Shown here in pieces: positions 35,643 to 45,562 of a DNA stretch of 64,000 nt; position 1 is the stretch's first letter, and each line of letters begins with the position of its first letter. Under the pieces are notes generated by a model that saw only the letters and a program-made list of their open reading frames with translations, searched no databases and had not been told where the DNA came from. The DNA comes from a virus. The stretch is from positions 1 to 64,000 of the IMG/VR virus record IMGVR_UViG_3300035698_004757. The stretch is one strand, 5' to 3'. The translations under genes were made by a program, and so were the position numbers.

Positions 35643-36239
35643 ATGCCCCTCAGCGATCTATCCATGAACCACCTTGACGGACCGGCCGCACGGTACGAAC
35701 CACAGCGGGCAAACCACGGGGTACTGCGCATCCACGGGTTCGACTTCGGCGGTAACGACGCGAGCGTGCTGGAACTGGCTGTCAAGACGTTCCCGATGCC
35801 GAAAAGCACCACGAACGTGTCTGAGATTGATTTCATCAATCACAAGCGCAAGTTCCCCGGCAAAACCACGTACGACGACATCGCCGTTACGTTCAACGAC
35901 TACATCGACGGCGGCACCGCCCGGGCGATCGCTATCTGGCGTGAGCGCATCAAGGGTGGTCGGGACGGGCGCGTCGGGCTTAAAAGTGAAATTGCCCGTG
36001 ACGGCCTCGCGATCATGTTCGCGCCGGACGGCTCCAAGACCCGGTCCTTTGTCCTCAAGGGCATCTGGCCCAGTTCTGACGACTTCGGCGACATTGACTA
36101 CGCTTCGGACGAGCCGGTCATCATCAACGTGACCTTCACCATTGACCTTGCCATTCCGGGCATCGCGAACGTGAAGCTGCCGCTGCTTGAGCAAGCCGGT
36201 GCCGTTGGGCTGAGTACCCCGCTTGGTTCGACTGGTTGA
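35643..36239 (+). CDS. Tail tube protein (T4 gp19-like)
   Basis: 198 residues, AGGAGACTACATT before ATG 35643. Directly after the sheath gene, with the size and strand pattern of tube proteins: a helix-loop start, FPGKTTYDDIAVTFNDYID and ending DEPVIINVTFTIDLA. The protein forms stacked hexamer rings inside the sheath. High confidence from order and pattern. Confidence 0.85.
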   Translation: MPLSDLSMNHLDGPAARYEPQRANHGVLRIHGFDFGGNDASVLELAVKTFPMPKSTTNVSEIDFINHKRKFPGKTTYDDIAVTFNDYIDGGTARAIAIWRERIKGGRDGRVGLKSEIARDGLAIMFAPDGSKTRSFVLKGIWPSSDDFGDIDYASDEPVIINVTFTIDLAIPGIANVKLPLLEQAGAVGLSTPLGSTG

Positions 36240-36303
36240 TCCATTTGACCCTTTTCAGCCACCAGTGGTGGTTGGTTGCTATTCAGTCGCTTTGTACGTG
36301 GTG

Positions 36304-36318
36304 TTGACGCAGCGTCAA
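36304..36318. repeat. 15-bp palindrome, copy 11
   Basis: Perfect TTGACGC-A-GCGTCAA in the 128-bp gap between tube and chaperone genes, 49 bp before ATG 36368. No clear promoter boxes were found around it. Confidence 0.9.
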
Positions 36319-36367
36319 GCCGGGCGACTACAAACTTATTACTCCTTCAATCGTAGGAGACTGACTG

Positions 36368-37198
36368 ATGTCCGAACCGCAATGGATCGAACAGACCTTA
36401 CCGTCCGAGGGTGCCTTTTACGGACCCGACGCACTGTTACCCACACCTGAACTGCCTAATGGCGCAGTGAGCGTGCGGGCGTTTGCGTTCCGTGAGGAAG
36501 AGATGCTGGCTACGTCCGGCTCCCGTGGGGCGCAACGTATCCGCACGATCATCACCAACTGCCTTCGGTTGCCCGAAGGGTTCGACCCGAACATGTTGCT
36601 TGTGACCGATCAGATGGCATTGCTCTTGTACCAACGCATGTATAGCTTCGGTGCTGACCTGACGGTGCCGTGGACCTGCGAGAGTTGCAACACTGCCAAC
36701 ATGGACAAGGTTGACTTGGCTGAGTCGCTGGAAGATCGCAAGCCACGCGACGTGCAGCGCGTCATGCACACGGCCTACCCTGACCGGTATCCGGACAACA
36801 CCTCGTTTCCGTTGACCGAGCCGTTTGAACTGAACTTGGGTGGCCGCGTCGTAGGGCTACGCTACCTGCGGGTCAGTGACGAGATTGCGGTGGAGTCCGC
36901 GACCCGGCGAGCGAAGGCGCAGAGTGATTCACCTAGCGCACGTGCCGATCCGAGTTTCCGAGAGCATCGTATTCGCAGGATTGTGTCGATCGACGGCAAG
37001 GATAATCTGACGTACGAGGACCGTGAAGACTTTGTGGAAAGTTTGTCGTTTCTCGACGGCCGGGTCTACCAGAACTTTGTCAACAAGGCCGACACGGGCA
37101 TTGACCAGCGCGTGCTGCTGGCGTGCAAAGCGTGCGGCGCTGACCAGAACGTGACTATCGGGTTCGGGAACGAGTTTTTTTGGCCAACCGACGTATGA
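36368..37198 (+). CDS. Tail assembly chaperone / T4 gp26-like protein, with T7 slippery run at its end
   Basis: 276 residues from ATG 36368 with AGGAG as SD. It has two CxxC pairs, CESC near residue 113 and CKAC near 255, likely one zinc site. The overall pattern recalls the T4 baseplate-hub assembly family (gp26/gp51). Its place between tube and tape measure is that of tail-assembly chaperones in most tailed phages. At codons 270-271 it reads TTT TTT T, seven T residues at 37175-37181, a few codons before the stop. A +1 (or -2) slip there would add 69 codons, ending at 37391. Confidence 0.72.
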   Translation: MSEPQWIEQTLPSEGAFYGPDALLPTPELPNGAVSVRAFAFREEEMLATSGSRGAQRIRTIITNCLRLPEGFDPNMLLVTDQMALLLYQRMYSFGADLTVPWTCESCNTANMDKVDLAESLEDRKPRDVQRVMHTAYPDRYPDNTSFPLTEPFELNLGGRVVGLRYLRVSDEIAVESATRRAKAQSDSPSARADPSFREHRIRRIVSIDGKDNLTYEDREDFVESLSFLDGRVYQNFVNKADTGIDQRVLLACKACGADQNVTIGFGNEFFWPTDV

Positions 37199-37391
37199 TG
37201 CGTCGGAATTACGAGCCAACGAGTTTTTCCTGCTGTACCACGGAAAGGGATTCGATCAGGAAGGTATTGGCGTCATGTCGATGGAGTCTGTGCGATGGCA
37301 CACACAACGGCTGGCCGACCAGATTAAGCAGGAACATGACGCGCACGAGGAAGCAACACGTAAGGCTCGATCACAGCAACGACGGAGGTAG
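37182..37391 (+). CDS. Frameshifted extension of the tail assembly chaperone
   Basis: The frame entered by a +1/-2 slip on the T7 run is open for 69 codons to TAG 37389-37391, 2 nt before the tape-measure start. It reads like real protein (EFFLLYHGKGFDQEGIG, then a charged helix WHTQRLADQIKQEHDAHEE). The fused product would have about 340 residues. The -1 frame is also open but reads as Cys/Arg/Ser-rich shadow. An independent start at ATG 37275 is possible. Confidence 0.65.
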   Translation, partial: GQPTYDASELRANEFFLLYHGKGFDQEGIGVMSMESVRWHTQRLADQIKQEHDAHEEATRKARSQQRRR

Positions 37392-37393
37392 CC

Positions 37394-40300
37394 TTGAGTT
37401 TTTCAGACGATGCAATTGGCTTCTTCCTTCAAATTGAGGACCAACTCTCCCCGGGTCTCGACACCGCTGTCGGTAACTACGAGTCGTACGTCAAGCAGAT
37501 TGATAAACTCAACCAGAAGGCGTACGCCAAGCACAACGCGATGTTTGGTGGCGTCGCGCAATTAGTGCATGACTTTGCGTCACTCCCGGCCGCTGCCGAG
37601 AAGGCGTACAAGAAAACGATACAGGTATTGCGGAAGAAGGTGGCACCTGTCCGGCAGCCCGTTGAGGTGACGATGACGTTCAAGGGTGAGCGGGCAATGG
37701 GGGCTGTGGTGTCGGAGGCAATCACCAAGTCGCTGCGCCGGTCTACGCTTCGCATGTCTGCGGTACCCCCGTTACGCAAGAGTCCATTCTTTGACACGTC
37801 ACAACCGCTGCGCCCGCGATACCGTGAGATGCCGCAACCGCCCGACCTGCGCGGCAAGTTTCAGAATCTACCTAAGTTCGCAGAGGGTGGTGAGGTGCTG
37901 GGGTCGAAGAAGGATATGGACAGCGTCCTTGCGTGGCTCACCCCCGGTGAGATTGTGTTGCCAGTGTCGATCGCGGCCCAGCTAAAAGGCGTGACTGGCC
38001 GGAAGAATCTACCCAAAGACCTCGCCAAGAGTATCGCCAACGTGCAGAACCTTGCGGCAGCGCTGCCCAGCTTGAAGCAGGCTGCCGATTTGGGACTCGA
38101 CCCGGCAGCCGCCGAACGCTACGCCAAGGGTATGACGCTGATCGAGACGAACATGACTGCGGTCAGTGAAGCGGCTGTGAAGATGGGGATGGACAGCAAG
38201 AGGAAAGTGCTGCCGATACTGAGCAAGTTGCACACACAGTACAAGTCCACCACCGACCAGCTTGAAGATATGGCGAAGGTGTCGAGCAAGGACGTACCGA
38301 AGGGTGCGAAGAAGGCGGAGGACGCAATAGAGAACCTCGGCGACTCGGCGGAGGACGCGGGCGCTGGGATCAGTAAAGTCTTCAAGGATATCTTTGGCAC
38401 TACCCGGTTTATTGCAATGAACAGGGCGCTGCGCGACACAGGCAACTTGGTGTCCAAGGTGTTCTCCAGCGCGTCCGAGACATTTAGTCGCGGGGAGGGC
38501 GACAAGGTGATGAGTTACGTGGAGGCGTTCAATAGCATGAATCAGTCGTTGGGCATCACGCGACCAGAGTTGCGCAAGTTTAAGAATGATATGTTTGAGG
38601 TGGTGGCCGCGACGGGTAGCGCCGGTAATATCACCAATTTCGCGAGTGCTGCTGCTGCGCTGGTGGACGCGGGCGTCCGTGACAAGGGTCGGCTGTTACG
38701 GACACACGCCGACATTGCTTTGATGGCGGATGCGTCTACGGCAGAGTTGGGTGGTCTGGCAGATATGTCTTATCGGTTGGGCGATGCCTACAAGTTTGCG
38801 GACGACGGGATAGGCAGTGTGTTTGCCAACATCCACCTGTCTTCAACAAAGGCCGCAGTTTCCGCGCAGGAACTGTCGGAGACTACGATGGACAGCGTGG
38901 CAAATATGCAGGCCGCCTTTGTGGCGTTGGCCGCGAGCGACGACGTTAAGGCGGCGAAGATGCTCACGAACCTCAATATGTTCCATGCAGCGGTTGCGGA
39001 TAACTGGGGCGGAGCAAAAGCGATTGTGGAGTTGGCGACCAAGGCGATTGGTCGGGATCAAGAGTCGATGATAAAGATGCAGCAGTTGACGGGTATGAGC
39101 GCGGACCAAGTGCAGCAAGCGTTTATTGACGGCGACCCGACGCAGATACTTTCGCGGGTTGCGTCGCAGATAGATCGGATTATGTCGTCGGATCGTTACT
39201 CAGACGGCGACAAAGCATTCCAGTTGAAGAACCTCAAAGAAGCGATGGGCGCGTCGGAGATGACGGATGTTGCGTTCATCAAGCTGGGGACTACTCTCGA
39301 TTCTGCCACTGCTAAGTACAACGAACTGACGGCAGGCACGATCGCGGCCGCAGACGCCACTGCTTATCTGCAACAAGGTGCGCTGAACACCAAGACGCTG
39401 TGGGAGCGCGCGTCAAGCATGTTCAACAAGTTTGCGGGGCAGGCTGGTTTGCTGGAAGTCATGGACTTCGTAAACGAGTTCAACCCGGCGCTGTTGCTGT
39501 CGGCGCTGTACCTCGGAAAGAATGTGGCGTGGGGGGCAGCGAAGATGGCTATTGGGTTGGCTAAGACGACGGGCGTTGGGGGTGTGGTTGTCGATATGTT
39601 CAAGAAGATGACGCACGGCGCGCTGAAACTCATCCCGGGTTTAGGGGGTGCAGCAAAGGCGGCGGAGGCCCATGCAGTTGCCACGACCGTGCAGTCAACG
39701 GCGGTGGCCGGGGGCACGAAAGCGGGCAAAGGGTTCGGCACCATGCTGGGCAACCTCGGCAAAGGTATCGGTAAGTTCATGTCGGGCATTGGTCGCGGTG
39801 CGGGCCAAGCTGTACATGGGTTCCTGTCGGGCGTTGCCGGTGGGCTACGTGCATTGGCCAACCCGTACGTGTTGGCGGGTGTGGGCGTGGCTGCGCTGAT
39901 TGGTGTGACGATAGCAGGCACCGCGTGGGGACTAGCACACGCCGCCCGGATCGCAGAGCCGGCGATACAAACATTGGTGGGCGGGGTCGTGGATGTCTTT
40001 GGTGTGCTGTCGGTGATGGAGCCGAGTCAGATACTCGCAACCACGTTGGCCATGCTGACACTAGGGCCGTCGCTGACCACGATTGGCGCAGGGGCAGCGT
40101 TGATGGGGCAGGGTATGTTGATTGCGGCACCGGGCATTGCAGTGTTCGCAGGGGCGATGCTGCTGCTGAGTCGCACAGGTGGTGGGAAAGGTGGAGGGAT
40201 TGGTGGGGCGATTGCGTCGTTGGCGGATACGTTCACGCTCGATCGCAAGGATGTGTCGCGTGTGGTGGAGGGTATGGCGTCGGTGCGGGTTGTCGTGACC

Positions 40301-42145
40301 CGGCTGGCCGTGACTACGCCGATGATGTTGGCGGCCGTGCCGCTGCTGGTTGCATTTGCAGTGGCCGATGTGGCGCTGGGGGCCGCACCGGTGCGTGGCG
40401 ATGGTGTGGTGGCGTTTGTTGACGCAGCGTCAAGCACGTTCGGGAAGATCGACAAGGCCAAGGCAGACAAAGCCGTGGTCGGCATGGATGTGGCAGGCGG
40501 CATGATGGTGCGCATGATGGGGTTGGACGCGATGTCGATGGGCCAGCGCATGTTGGGCCGTGTGGGTCAGGTGCAGGACATGTCCGATGCGGTGCTGGGG
40601 TGGTTTGGCGTCCAGTCCCCGATGCAGCGGATGGCTGATCAGGGCCGGGAGATTGCAGCCACAGCGGTGTCGTTGCAGGCCAGTTTTGCGCCGTTAGCAA
40701 ACGACAAGAAGAAGCTGGCAGACTCGGCCGAAGCGATTGACGTGATCGGTAAGTTCATCCACGGCTACGCAGCCGCCGCCAAGGGTATGCGAGGTGCAGC
40801 CCCGGGCATTGGGTCCAAGATGGCAGATGGGATCAGGGGTTGGTTCTACGGCGGTAATTCACCGATGCAGTCGTTGTACGCGATGGCCCCTGTGATGATC
40901 GACACAGCCAAAGGTATTTCAGACAAGTTCGCTGAGGTGGATCAGGCTACGTGGGACAGCATCGAAAGCGCGTCTAAGCCCCTCAAGTCAGTAAGCGAGA
41001 TGGTGGGTGGGTTTGCAGCCACGGCGGCTGCGATGCGAGATGCCTCACCCGGTGTGTTGACGTTTGTGGCTGAGGCGTTCCGGAGTATGTTCTACGGGGG
41101 TGACGATTCGCCCGCAGGTCGTTTGCTGGCGTCGTCCGGCGACATTGTGAAGCTGGGTACGAAACTGCCAGAGGCTTTAGCCCCGTTGGCAACGATGAAG
41201 CAGGGCGACATTGACGCGGCCACGCTGGGCCTAAAGCATGTCGGTGATTTGCTGGGGGGCATGCTCCCCGCGATGGAGTCGCTGAACAAAGCTGGTGACG
41301 TGGCGGACGATTTGACGGATGGGTGGGTGTTCAGTGGTGGTTTGACCAAGGTCACGGAGATGATGCCGGGCTTGGTGCAGGCTGCACGTGACATACAGGT
41401 GGCGCTGGGTCCGTTGGCGGCTATCCCACAAGAGGGCCGCGATCGGGCGATGGCTGCGCTGACGGGCACGAAGGACTTGACTACGAAGGTGGCAGAGGCG
41501 CTGCATGGTGCGGCGGTGCTAAGCATTGCGGTGGGCGAGCATGGGCCAGCTATCCGACGAGCCTCACGCACACGCGGGGACGTGATGGTTGAAGTCGCGT
41601 CGATCGTGACCGATGTTAAGGCGTTTGCTTCGCAGATCAACGTGCCCATTCCTGTGATCCTGCAACCGGAGGTGACTACGCAGGCGGTGTCCGATGTGAA
41701 GGTGCCCAAACCCGACGAGTTGGTGGATGTGCCCGCCCGCCCAGTTGTGGCGAGTACGGCGATGGCTGCGCTGAAACTTGACGCACCACCTGCGGGTGTG
41801 TTTGCATCGCCGATGGATGTACCAGTCCCGGTAACGCTGCGGCCAGAGGTGGCGATGGCGAACACAAGGATCAACACCCAAGTTGCCGCAGGCGACCTAG
41901 TGACTGATGCAGTGAAACCACTGTTGACCGAGACAGAGGTTAATCGGTTGATAACGTTGCAGATCGAAGCCAAGGCCACAGACGAAGCGGTCCGCGCCGA
42001 GTTGTTGGATATTAAGAGTTTGCTGTCACAGCAGCTTGAGGTGATGCGCCGACCCAGCGCACCCGCAGGCGCAAAAGTAACAGTCGCGTCCCGACCGGCG
42101 AGCGCTTCGGCGGCGCTGAACCATGTGGCCGGAGGGCATAATTGA
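37394..42145 (+). CDS. Tail tape measure protein
   Basis: 1583 residues from TTG 37394, supported by GGAGG 5 nt upstream. The N-terminus is helical. The segment around residues 335-640 (RALRDTGNLVSKVF, VEAFNSMNQSLGITRPELRK, ADASTAELGGLADM) matches the tape-measure core family. Residues 840-960 are strongly hydrophobic, Ala/Gly/Val-rich, as in tape measures that enter the host membrane. Length sets tail length; at about 1.5 Angstrom per residue it would give roughly 230 nm. It is coupled to the next gene by TGATG. Palindrome copy 12 lies inside. Confidence 0.88.
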   Translation: MSFSDDAIGFFLQIEDQLSPGLDTAVGNYESYVKQIDKLNQKAYAKHNAMFGGVAQLVHDFASLPAAAEKAYKKTIQVLRKKVAPVRQPVEVTMTFKGERAMGAVVSEAITKSLRRSTLRMSAVPPLRKSPFFDTSQPLRPRYREMPQPPDLRGKFQNLPKFAEGGEVLGSKKDMDSVLAWLTPGEIVLPVSIAAQLKGVTGRKNLPKDLAKSIANVQNLAAALPSLKQAADLGLDPAAAERYAKGMTLIETNMTAVSEAAVKMGMDSKRKVLPILSKLHTQYKSTTDQLEDMAKVSSKDVPKGAKKAEDAIENLGDSAEDAGAGISKVFKDIFGTTRFIAMNRALRDTGNLVSKVFSSASETFSRGEGDKVMSYVEAFNSMNQSLGITRPELRKFKNDMFEVVAATGSAGNITNFASAAAALVDAGVRDKGRLLRTHADIALMADASTAELGGLADMSYRLGDAYKFADDGIGSVFANIHLSSTKAAVSAQELSETTMDSVANMQAAFVALAASDDVKAAKMLTNLNMFHAAVADNWGGAKAIVELATKAIGRDQESMIKMQQLTGMSADQVQQAFIDGDPTQILSRVASQIDRIMSSDRYSDGDKAFQLKNLKEAMGASEMTDVAFIKLGTTLDSATAKYNELTAGTIAAADATAYLQQGALNTKTLWERASSMFNKFAGQAGLLEVMDFVNEFNPALLLSALYLGKNVAWGAAKMAIGLAKTTGVGGVVVDMFKKMTHGALKLIPGLGGAAKAAEAHAVATTVQSTAVAGGTKAGKGFGTMLGNLGKGIGKFMSGIGRGAGQAVHGFLSGVAGGLRALANPYVLAGVGVAALIGVTIAGTAWGLAHAARIAEPAIQTLVGGVVDVFGVLSVMEPSQILATTLAMLTLGPSLTTIGAGAALMGQGMLIAAPGIAVFAGAMLLLSRTGGGKGGGIGGAIASLADTFTLDRKDVSRVVEGMASVRVVVTRLAVTTPMMLAAVPLLVAFAVADVALGAAPVRGDGVVAFVDAASSTFGKIDKAKADKAVVGMDVAGGMMVRMMGLDAMSMGQRMLGRVGQVQDMSDAVLGWFGVQSPMQRMADQGREIAATAVSLQASFAPLANDKKKLADSAEAIDVIGKFIHGYAAAAKGMRGAAPGIGSKMADGIRGWFYGGNSPMQSLYAMAPVMIDTAKGISDKFAEVDQATWDSIESASKPLKSVSEMVGGFAATAAAMRDASPGVLTFVAEAFRSMFYGGDDSPAGRLLASSGDIVKLGTKLPEALAPLATMKQGDIDAATLGLKHVGDLLGGMLPAMESLNKAGDVADDLTDGWVFSGGLTKVTEMMPGLVQAARDIQVALGPLAAIPQEGRDRAMAALTGTKDLTTKVAEALHGAAVLSIAVGEHGPAIRRASRTRGDVMVEVASIVTDVKAFASQINVPIPVILQPEVTTQAVSDVKVPKPDELVDVPARPVVASTAMAALKLDAPPAGVFASPMDVPVPVTLRPEVAMANTRINTQVAAGDLVTDAVKPLLTETEVNRLITLQIEAKATDEAVRAELLDIKSLLSQQLEVMRRPSAPAGAKVTVASRPASASAALNHVAGGHN
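40419..40433. repeat. 15-bp palindrome, copy 12
   Basis: Perfect TTGACGC-A-GCGTCAA inside the tape measure gene, read V-D-A-A-S. Confidence 0.9.
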
Positions 42146-42858
42146 TGAGTACCTTTTCCGAATCCATTGCAAAACCGCTGGGCGAAAGACTACGTGTCTT
42201 TGTGGACCCTAGCTGGCAGTACCTTGACGTGTGGAACCGCCACGCTCGCGGGTCCACAGGTGAAATCGGGGAGTCGCTATCGTTTGCGTTTATGGACCTT
42301 GAGGGTGGTATTAGCGAAGACGCCTCACCGAACTACGGCGATATTGATGTGACCGGCCGCGCGGAGGGGTACAAAACATGGGTCAATACCGCTAATCGCG
42401 AAGTGTCCATTACCTTCAAGTTGCGCGCACAAGAGGCTGGCCCGTCGCGGCGAGTGGTAGCACGGTTACTTGGTGCTTTGGCGTTCCGCGATGTAACTGA
42501 CACACAAGAGGCGTTGTTGCGGCAGGTCAAGATGCCCGCGATGTGGTTGGAATCACTCAAGTATCCGATCATGGGTGACGATGGGTTATCGCATGCACCA
42601 CCGCCGGTGTATCTGCAACTGGGCGCGTTGATGTTGATGCGGTCCGTGGTGACGGCAGCAAGTGTGACATGGGAAGAGCCATTTGATCCTGAGACGATGT
42701 TGCCACACGGCGCGTCGGTGCAAGCGACGTTCACGGCTGTGAGTACCGGTTATCACGGTGTTGAACTACGTGGCCCGAATCGTTTTCGTGGTGCCCGTGC
42801 AGCGCCAACTTCACGACCCGGCCGCCGCACTTTGACGCGGAGGGCGATCAGTGGTTGA
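42145..42858 (+). CDS. Baseplate/tube-junction structural protein
   Basis: 237 residues from ATG 42145, overlapping the tape measure stop. The strand pattern (LSFAFMDLEGGISED, VSITFKLRAQEAG, VSATFTAVSTGYHG-like end) suggests a tube-like beta-barrel, as in T4 gp48/gp54 or P2 tail-tip proteins. The last 30 residues are basic and Arg-rich. It begins the baseplate operon. The exact counterpart is uncertain. Confidence 0.6.
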   Translation: MSTFSESIAKPLGERLRVFVDPSWQYLDVWNRHARGSTGEIGESLSFAFMDLEGGISEDASPNYGDIDVTGRAEGYKTWVNTANREVSITFKLRAQEAGPSRRVVARLLGALAFRDVTDTQEALLRQVKMPAMWLESLKYPIMGDDGLSHAPPPVYLQLGALMLMRSVVTAASVTWEEPFDPETMLPHGASVQATFTAVSTGYHGVELRGPNRFRGARAAPTSRPGRRTLTRRAISG

Positions 42859-43189
42859 CACCTTTACAGTTGCACCGAATGACCGTTACAAAGACACCGC
42901 TGCATTTACAGGACCGCGCGGACCTGAGTTTGCATTGCTTGTCGATCCCGATGAGTTGCAGGTTTTGCATCCGGACTACGTCACGCACCGGGTGACCGCC
43001 GACGAGGTGGGTATGTTGGACCGTGTGGCTGCGGCGTATTACGGACCCGGCAATGAAGATTTGTGGTGGTTCATTGCGCGGGCGAACAACATGGTGGACA
43101 TGGAAGTGGACATGGTGCCCGGGAAGGTGATCGTCATACCACCACGGGCGTTGATATTGGAGTTCTCGTCGAGGCGTGGCCGTGGTTGA
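42851..43189 (+). CDS. LysM-like baseplate protein (gp53-type)
   Basis: 112 residues from GTG 42851 with GGAGGG upstream; overlaps the previous gene by 8 nt. The C-terminal half (DRVAAAYYGPGNEDLWWFIA, then ANNMVDMEVDMVPGKVIVIP) is a LysM-like fold, as in T4 gp53 and P2 gpX-like tail proteins. In baseplates this domain binds the hub to the wedge or peptidoglycan. It overlaps the hub gene by 14 nt. Confidence 0.75.
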   Translation: MVDTFTVAPNDRYKDTAAFTGPRGPEFALLVDPDELQVLHPDYVTHRVTADEVGMLDRVAAAYYGPGNEDLWWFIARANNMVDMEVDMVPGKVIVIPPRALILEFSSRRGRG

Positions 43190-44477
43190 TAGTTACGCAC
43201 CTTTCATTTTTGAGTTACGCATTCGGTTGGCGGACGGCACCGAAGAGGTCATACCTGCGCATGAGTTTTTTCAGTCGTTGACGATTGATGAGACTACGAA
43301 CGCCGCGTGGAAGGGGACGTTGACCCTGTTCGACAAATTGGACGGTAAGGGGTATCTGGCGGGCCTGATTTTTGCGACTGGGTACAACAGCCGACTGCGG
43401 ATGCGATGGAATTGGGATGTGCCGAGTGCAGGTCTGGCACGCGCGCCGATGTATGAGGCGAAGATTCTCAAGTTCCTACCCACGTTCAGCCATACCGGCG
43501 ACACGATCGTGTTGGAGTTCATGGCTGACGCCCCGGCGGTTGCCGTGTTGGATAAGCAGTCCCGGCAGGGTTGGGGGGGCGGAAAGAAGGCCAGTGAAAT
43601 TGTTGCGGAGATTGCAGCGTCCCGTGATTGGATTGTGACAGACGACGAAGGCAATTCGACAATCGACACAACTGATCCACCGTTGGAGCGCGCAATTAGT
43701 TACAGCGGTGAAAGCGACCTGCGACTGATCCGGGAGAAGTTGCTGCCGTACACTGTGAGCAGTGATGGTAGGCACTACGAGTTTTACTTTGACCGGAACA
43801 ATGTGTTGCACTTCCATCCGATCGACCACGGTAAGCGCGCTCGCGTCGCACAGCGTTCCTACACGAAGCTGCGAGACCCGATGGGCGAGGTGATTGAGTT
43901 CGCCCCGGAGGACGATGCGGTGTACAGCGCTTTGTGGGGTTCAGCGTCGGCTGAGTATGTGGCGGCGGACGCAGGCACGGGTGTGTTCACGCAAGAGACA
44001 ACAACAAGCACCAAGGGCGGGGAAGCCGATGCAATTACACACACGCCCGACGAAGGCTACGTGCATCCTGTTGCACCCGATGGCCAGCGGCAAGCCCGCA
44101 TCCCGTTGATGACGCGAGACCGCAATGAGATGGCCCGTATGGCGCAGGCGCGGTATAGCTGGGTGACCGCACACGCGGTGAAGGCGAAGCTGGTGGTGAA
44201 AGGCTCGCACGACCTGACCTTGTTAAGCGTGGTGAATATCGAGCATCTGACCGGTGCGGGGACGAAGCATTGGCTTGCCGGTTTGTACGAAGTGTTCAGT
44301 ATTCAACATGAGATGGGCGAGTCGGCGTGGCAGACAACATATACGCTGGGTCGCGGTGGTGTGGCAGCGAACGCGCCCGGAGCCGTGAAGAAGGAAGGCG
44401 CAGAGCGATCTATTGAGTTGGACCCGCAACCCCGGCGTGGTGTTAAATCACGGCAGACGACTACAACGACTGAGTAA
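43176..44477 (+). CDS. Baseplate hub protein (gpD/gp27-like)
   Basis: 433 residues from GTG 43176. The two-barrel pattern with PMYEAKILKFLPTFSHTGDT, then SDLRLIREKLLPYTVSSDGR and YEFYFDRNNVLHFHP matches late-control-D hub proteins. These form the trimeric base for the spike. A helical linker and a Thr-rich tail (SRQTTTTTE) end the chain. The spike gene starts 2 nt later, as usual for the pair. Confidence 0.82.
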   Translation: MAVVDSYAPFIFELRIRLADGTEEVIPAHEFFQSLTIDETTNAAWKGTLTLFDKLDGKGYLAGLIFATGYNSRLRMRWNWDVPSAGLARAPMYEAKILKFLPTFSHTGDTIVLEFMADAPAVAVLDKQSRQGWGGGKKASEIVAEIAASRDWIVTDDEGNSTIDTTDPPLERAISYSGESDLRLIREKLLPYTVSSDGRHYEFYFDRNNVLHFHPIDHGKRARVAQRSYTKLRDPMGEVIEFAPEDDAVYSALWGSASAEYVAADAGTGVFTQETTTSTKGGEADAITHTPDEGYVHPVAPDGQRQARIPLMTRDRNEMARMAQARYSWVTAHAVKAKLVVKGSHDLTLLSVVNIEHLTGAGTKHWLAGLYEVFSIQHEMGESAWQTTYTLGRGGVAANAPGAVKKEGAERSIELDPQPRRGVKSRQTTTTTE

Positions 44478-44479
44478 CC

Positions 44480-45562
44480 ATGACTGAACTGACTCACAGC
44501 CCGCCGGGGATGCCGCACGCACAGCCATACGACGGTGTGTTTCGTGGCATTGTCGAAAGCGTGAACGACCCCGAGAAGCGAGGGCGCTATCGTGTCCGCG
44601 TTCGGGTGGCGCATGAAGATACAACCCCGGCGGACCATTTGCCGTGGGCAGAAATCTGCGGGTACGGCGGGCGAGGGTTCGGAGACGTGGCACATTATGA
44701 GATTGGCGACCGTGTGTGGGTGCAGTTCGAGGGTGGCATGACGCATTTGCCCGTTATCTTGGGTGGGTGGGTCAGCAACCGACATGGAATCCATGACCTG
44801 AACCCCGAGCAAACACTGGACTACGAAACTGACCGGCGGCGATGGCACCGGGTGGACCGCGCCAGCAATCTGATCGAGATGTCGGAGCGAGGGGATGAGT
44901 TGCACATCCGGCTCAAGAGTGGGAACTCGCAGCTTGTCATATCGCAGGTGGACGATTCGATCCGTGTGGACTGTGCAGGCAGCGTGAGGATTAACGCGGA
45001 GCAGGTGAATGTGACCGCCAAGCAGGCGTTCACGGTGGCTGAGGACATTGTGACGACCGCACACGGCACAGACGCAGAGGGTGTGGCTGACGGCCAGAAT
45101 AACATGTACGCGAGTGACGAAGCCCGTGTGGTGGCGGGACGGCGTGTTGACATTGGCCAGTACGAGGATGACACCCCCGGGAAGACCCCGCACCAGAGTG
45201 ATGAAGTGGTTGTGCAGCCGAGGCACGCGCAGGTGGGCGTGAAGGAAACGGGGAATCGCAAGCGCACGTTCACGGTGAACATCGAGGGTCACACGAAAGT
45301 GGACCTGACCTCAAACGGGGATGTCCACATTGGCGCGCCCCGCACACATATACAGGGCTACGAAAAGCTGGACCTTGATGGTAATTGGATCACGGTGACG
45401 GCAGGCAAGAAGCTGACGCTTAAAGCCCCTGAGATTGTGATCGAAGCTGCGCGGAAGTTGTCGATGTTGGCCCCGTACATCCGCAGGGTCACCGATTACT
45501 TGTGGCACTGGACCTACTTCACACGGTCGTACACACATAGCGGGAAGGGCACACGTATCTGA
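44480..45562 (+). CDS. Baseplate spike protein (gpV/gp5-like, VgrG OB-fold)
   Basis: 360 residues from ATG 44480. Residues 15-110 form the OB-fold (FRGIVESVNDPEKRGRYRVR, then WAEICGYGGRGFGDVAHYEI and GDRVWVQFEGG). From about 125 on, the short repeated strands (GNSQLVISQVDDSIRVDCAG and so on) suggest a triangular beta-prism spike. There is no lysozyme domain, unlike T4 gp5. It pierces the outer membrane. TGATG coupling to the next gene. Confidence 0.83.
   Translation: MTELTHSPPGMPHAQPYDGVFRGIVESVNDPEKRGRYRVRVRVAHEDTTPADHLPWAEICGYGGRGFGDVAHYEIGDRVWVQFEGGMTHLPVILGGWVSNRHGIHDLNPEQTLDYETDRRRWHRVDRASNLIEMSERGDELHIRLKSGNSQLVISQVDDSIRVDCAGSVRINAEQVNVTAKQAFTVAEDIVTTAHGTDAEGVADGQNNMYASDEARVVAGRRVDIGQYEDDTPGKTPHQSDEVVVQPRHAQVGVKETGNRKRTFTVNIEGHTKVDLTSNGDVHIGAPRTHIQGYEKLDLDGNWITVTAGKKLTLKAPEIVIEAARKLSMLAPYIRRVTDYLWHWTYFTRSYTHSGKGTRI

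Noticed and set aside
37180-37437. The -1 frame after the T7 run
   Set aside because: It is open but rich in Cys, Arg and Ser, and runs into the tape measure gene; the +1 frame looks like real protein and stops just before that gene.
44480-45562. Lysozyme domain in the spike protein
   Set aside because: No Glu-Asp-Thr catalytic pattern or inserted domain is visible between the OB-fold and the prism repeats.
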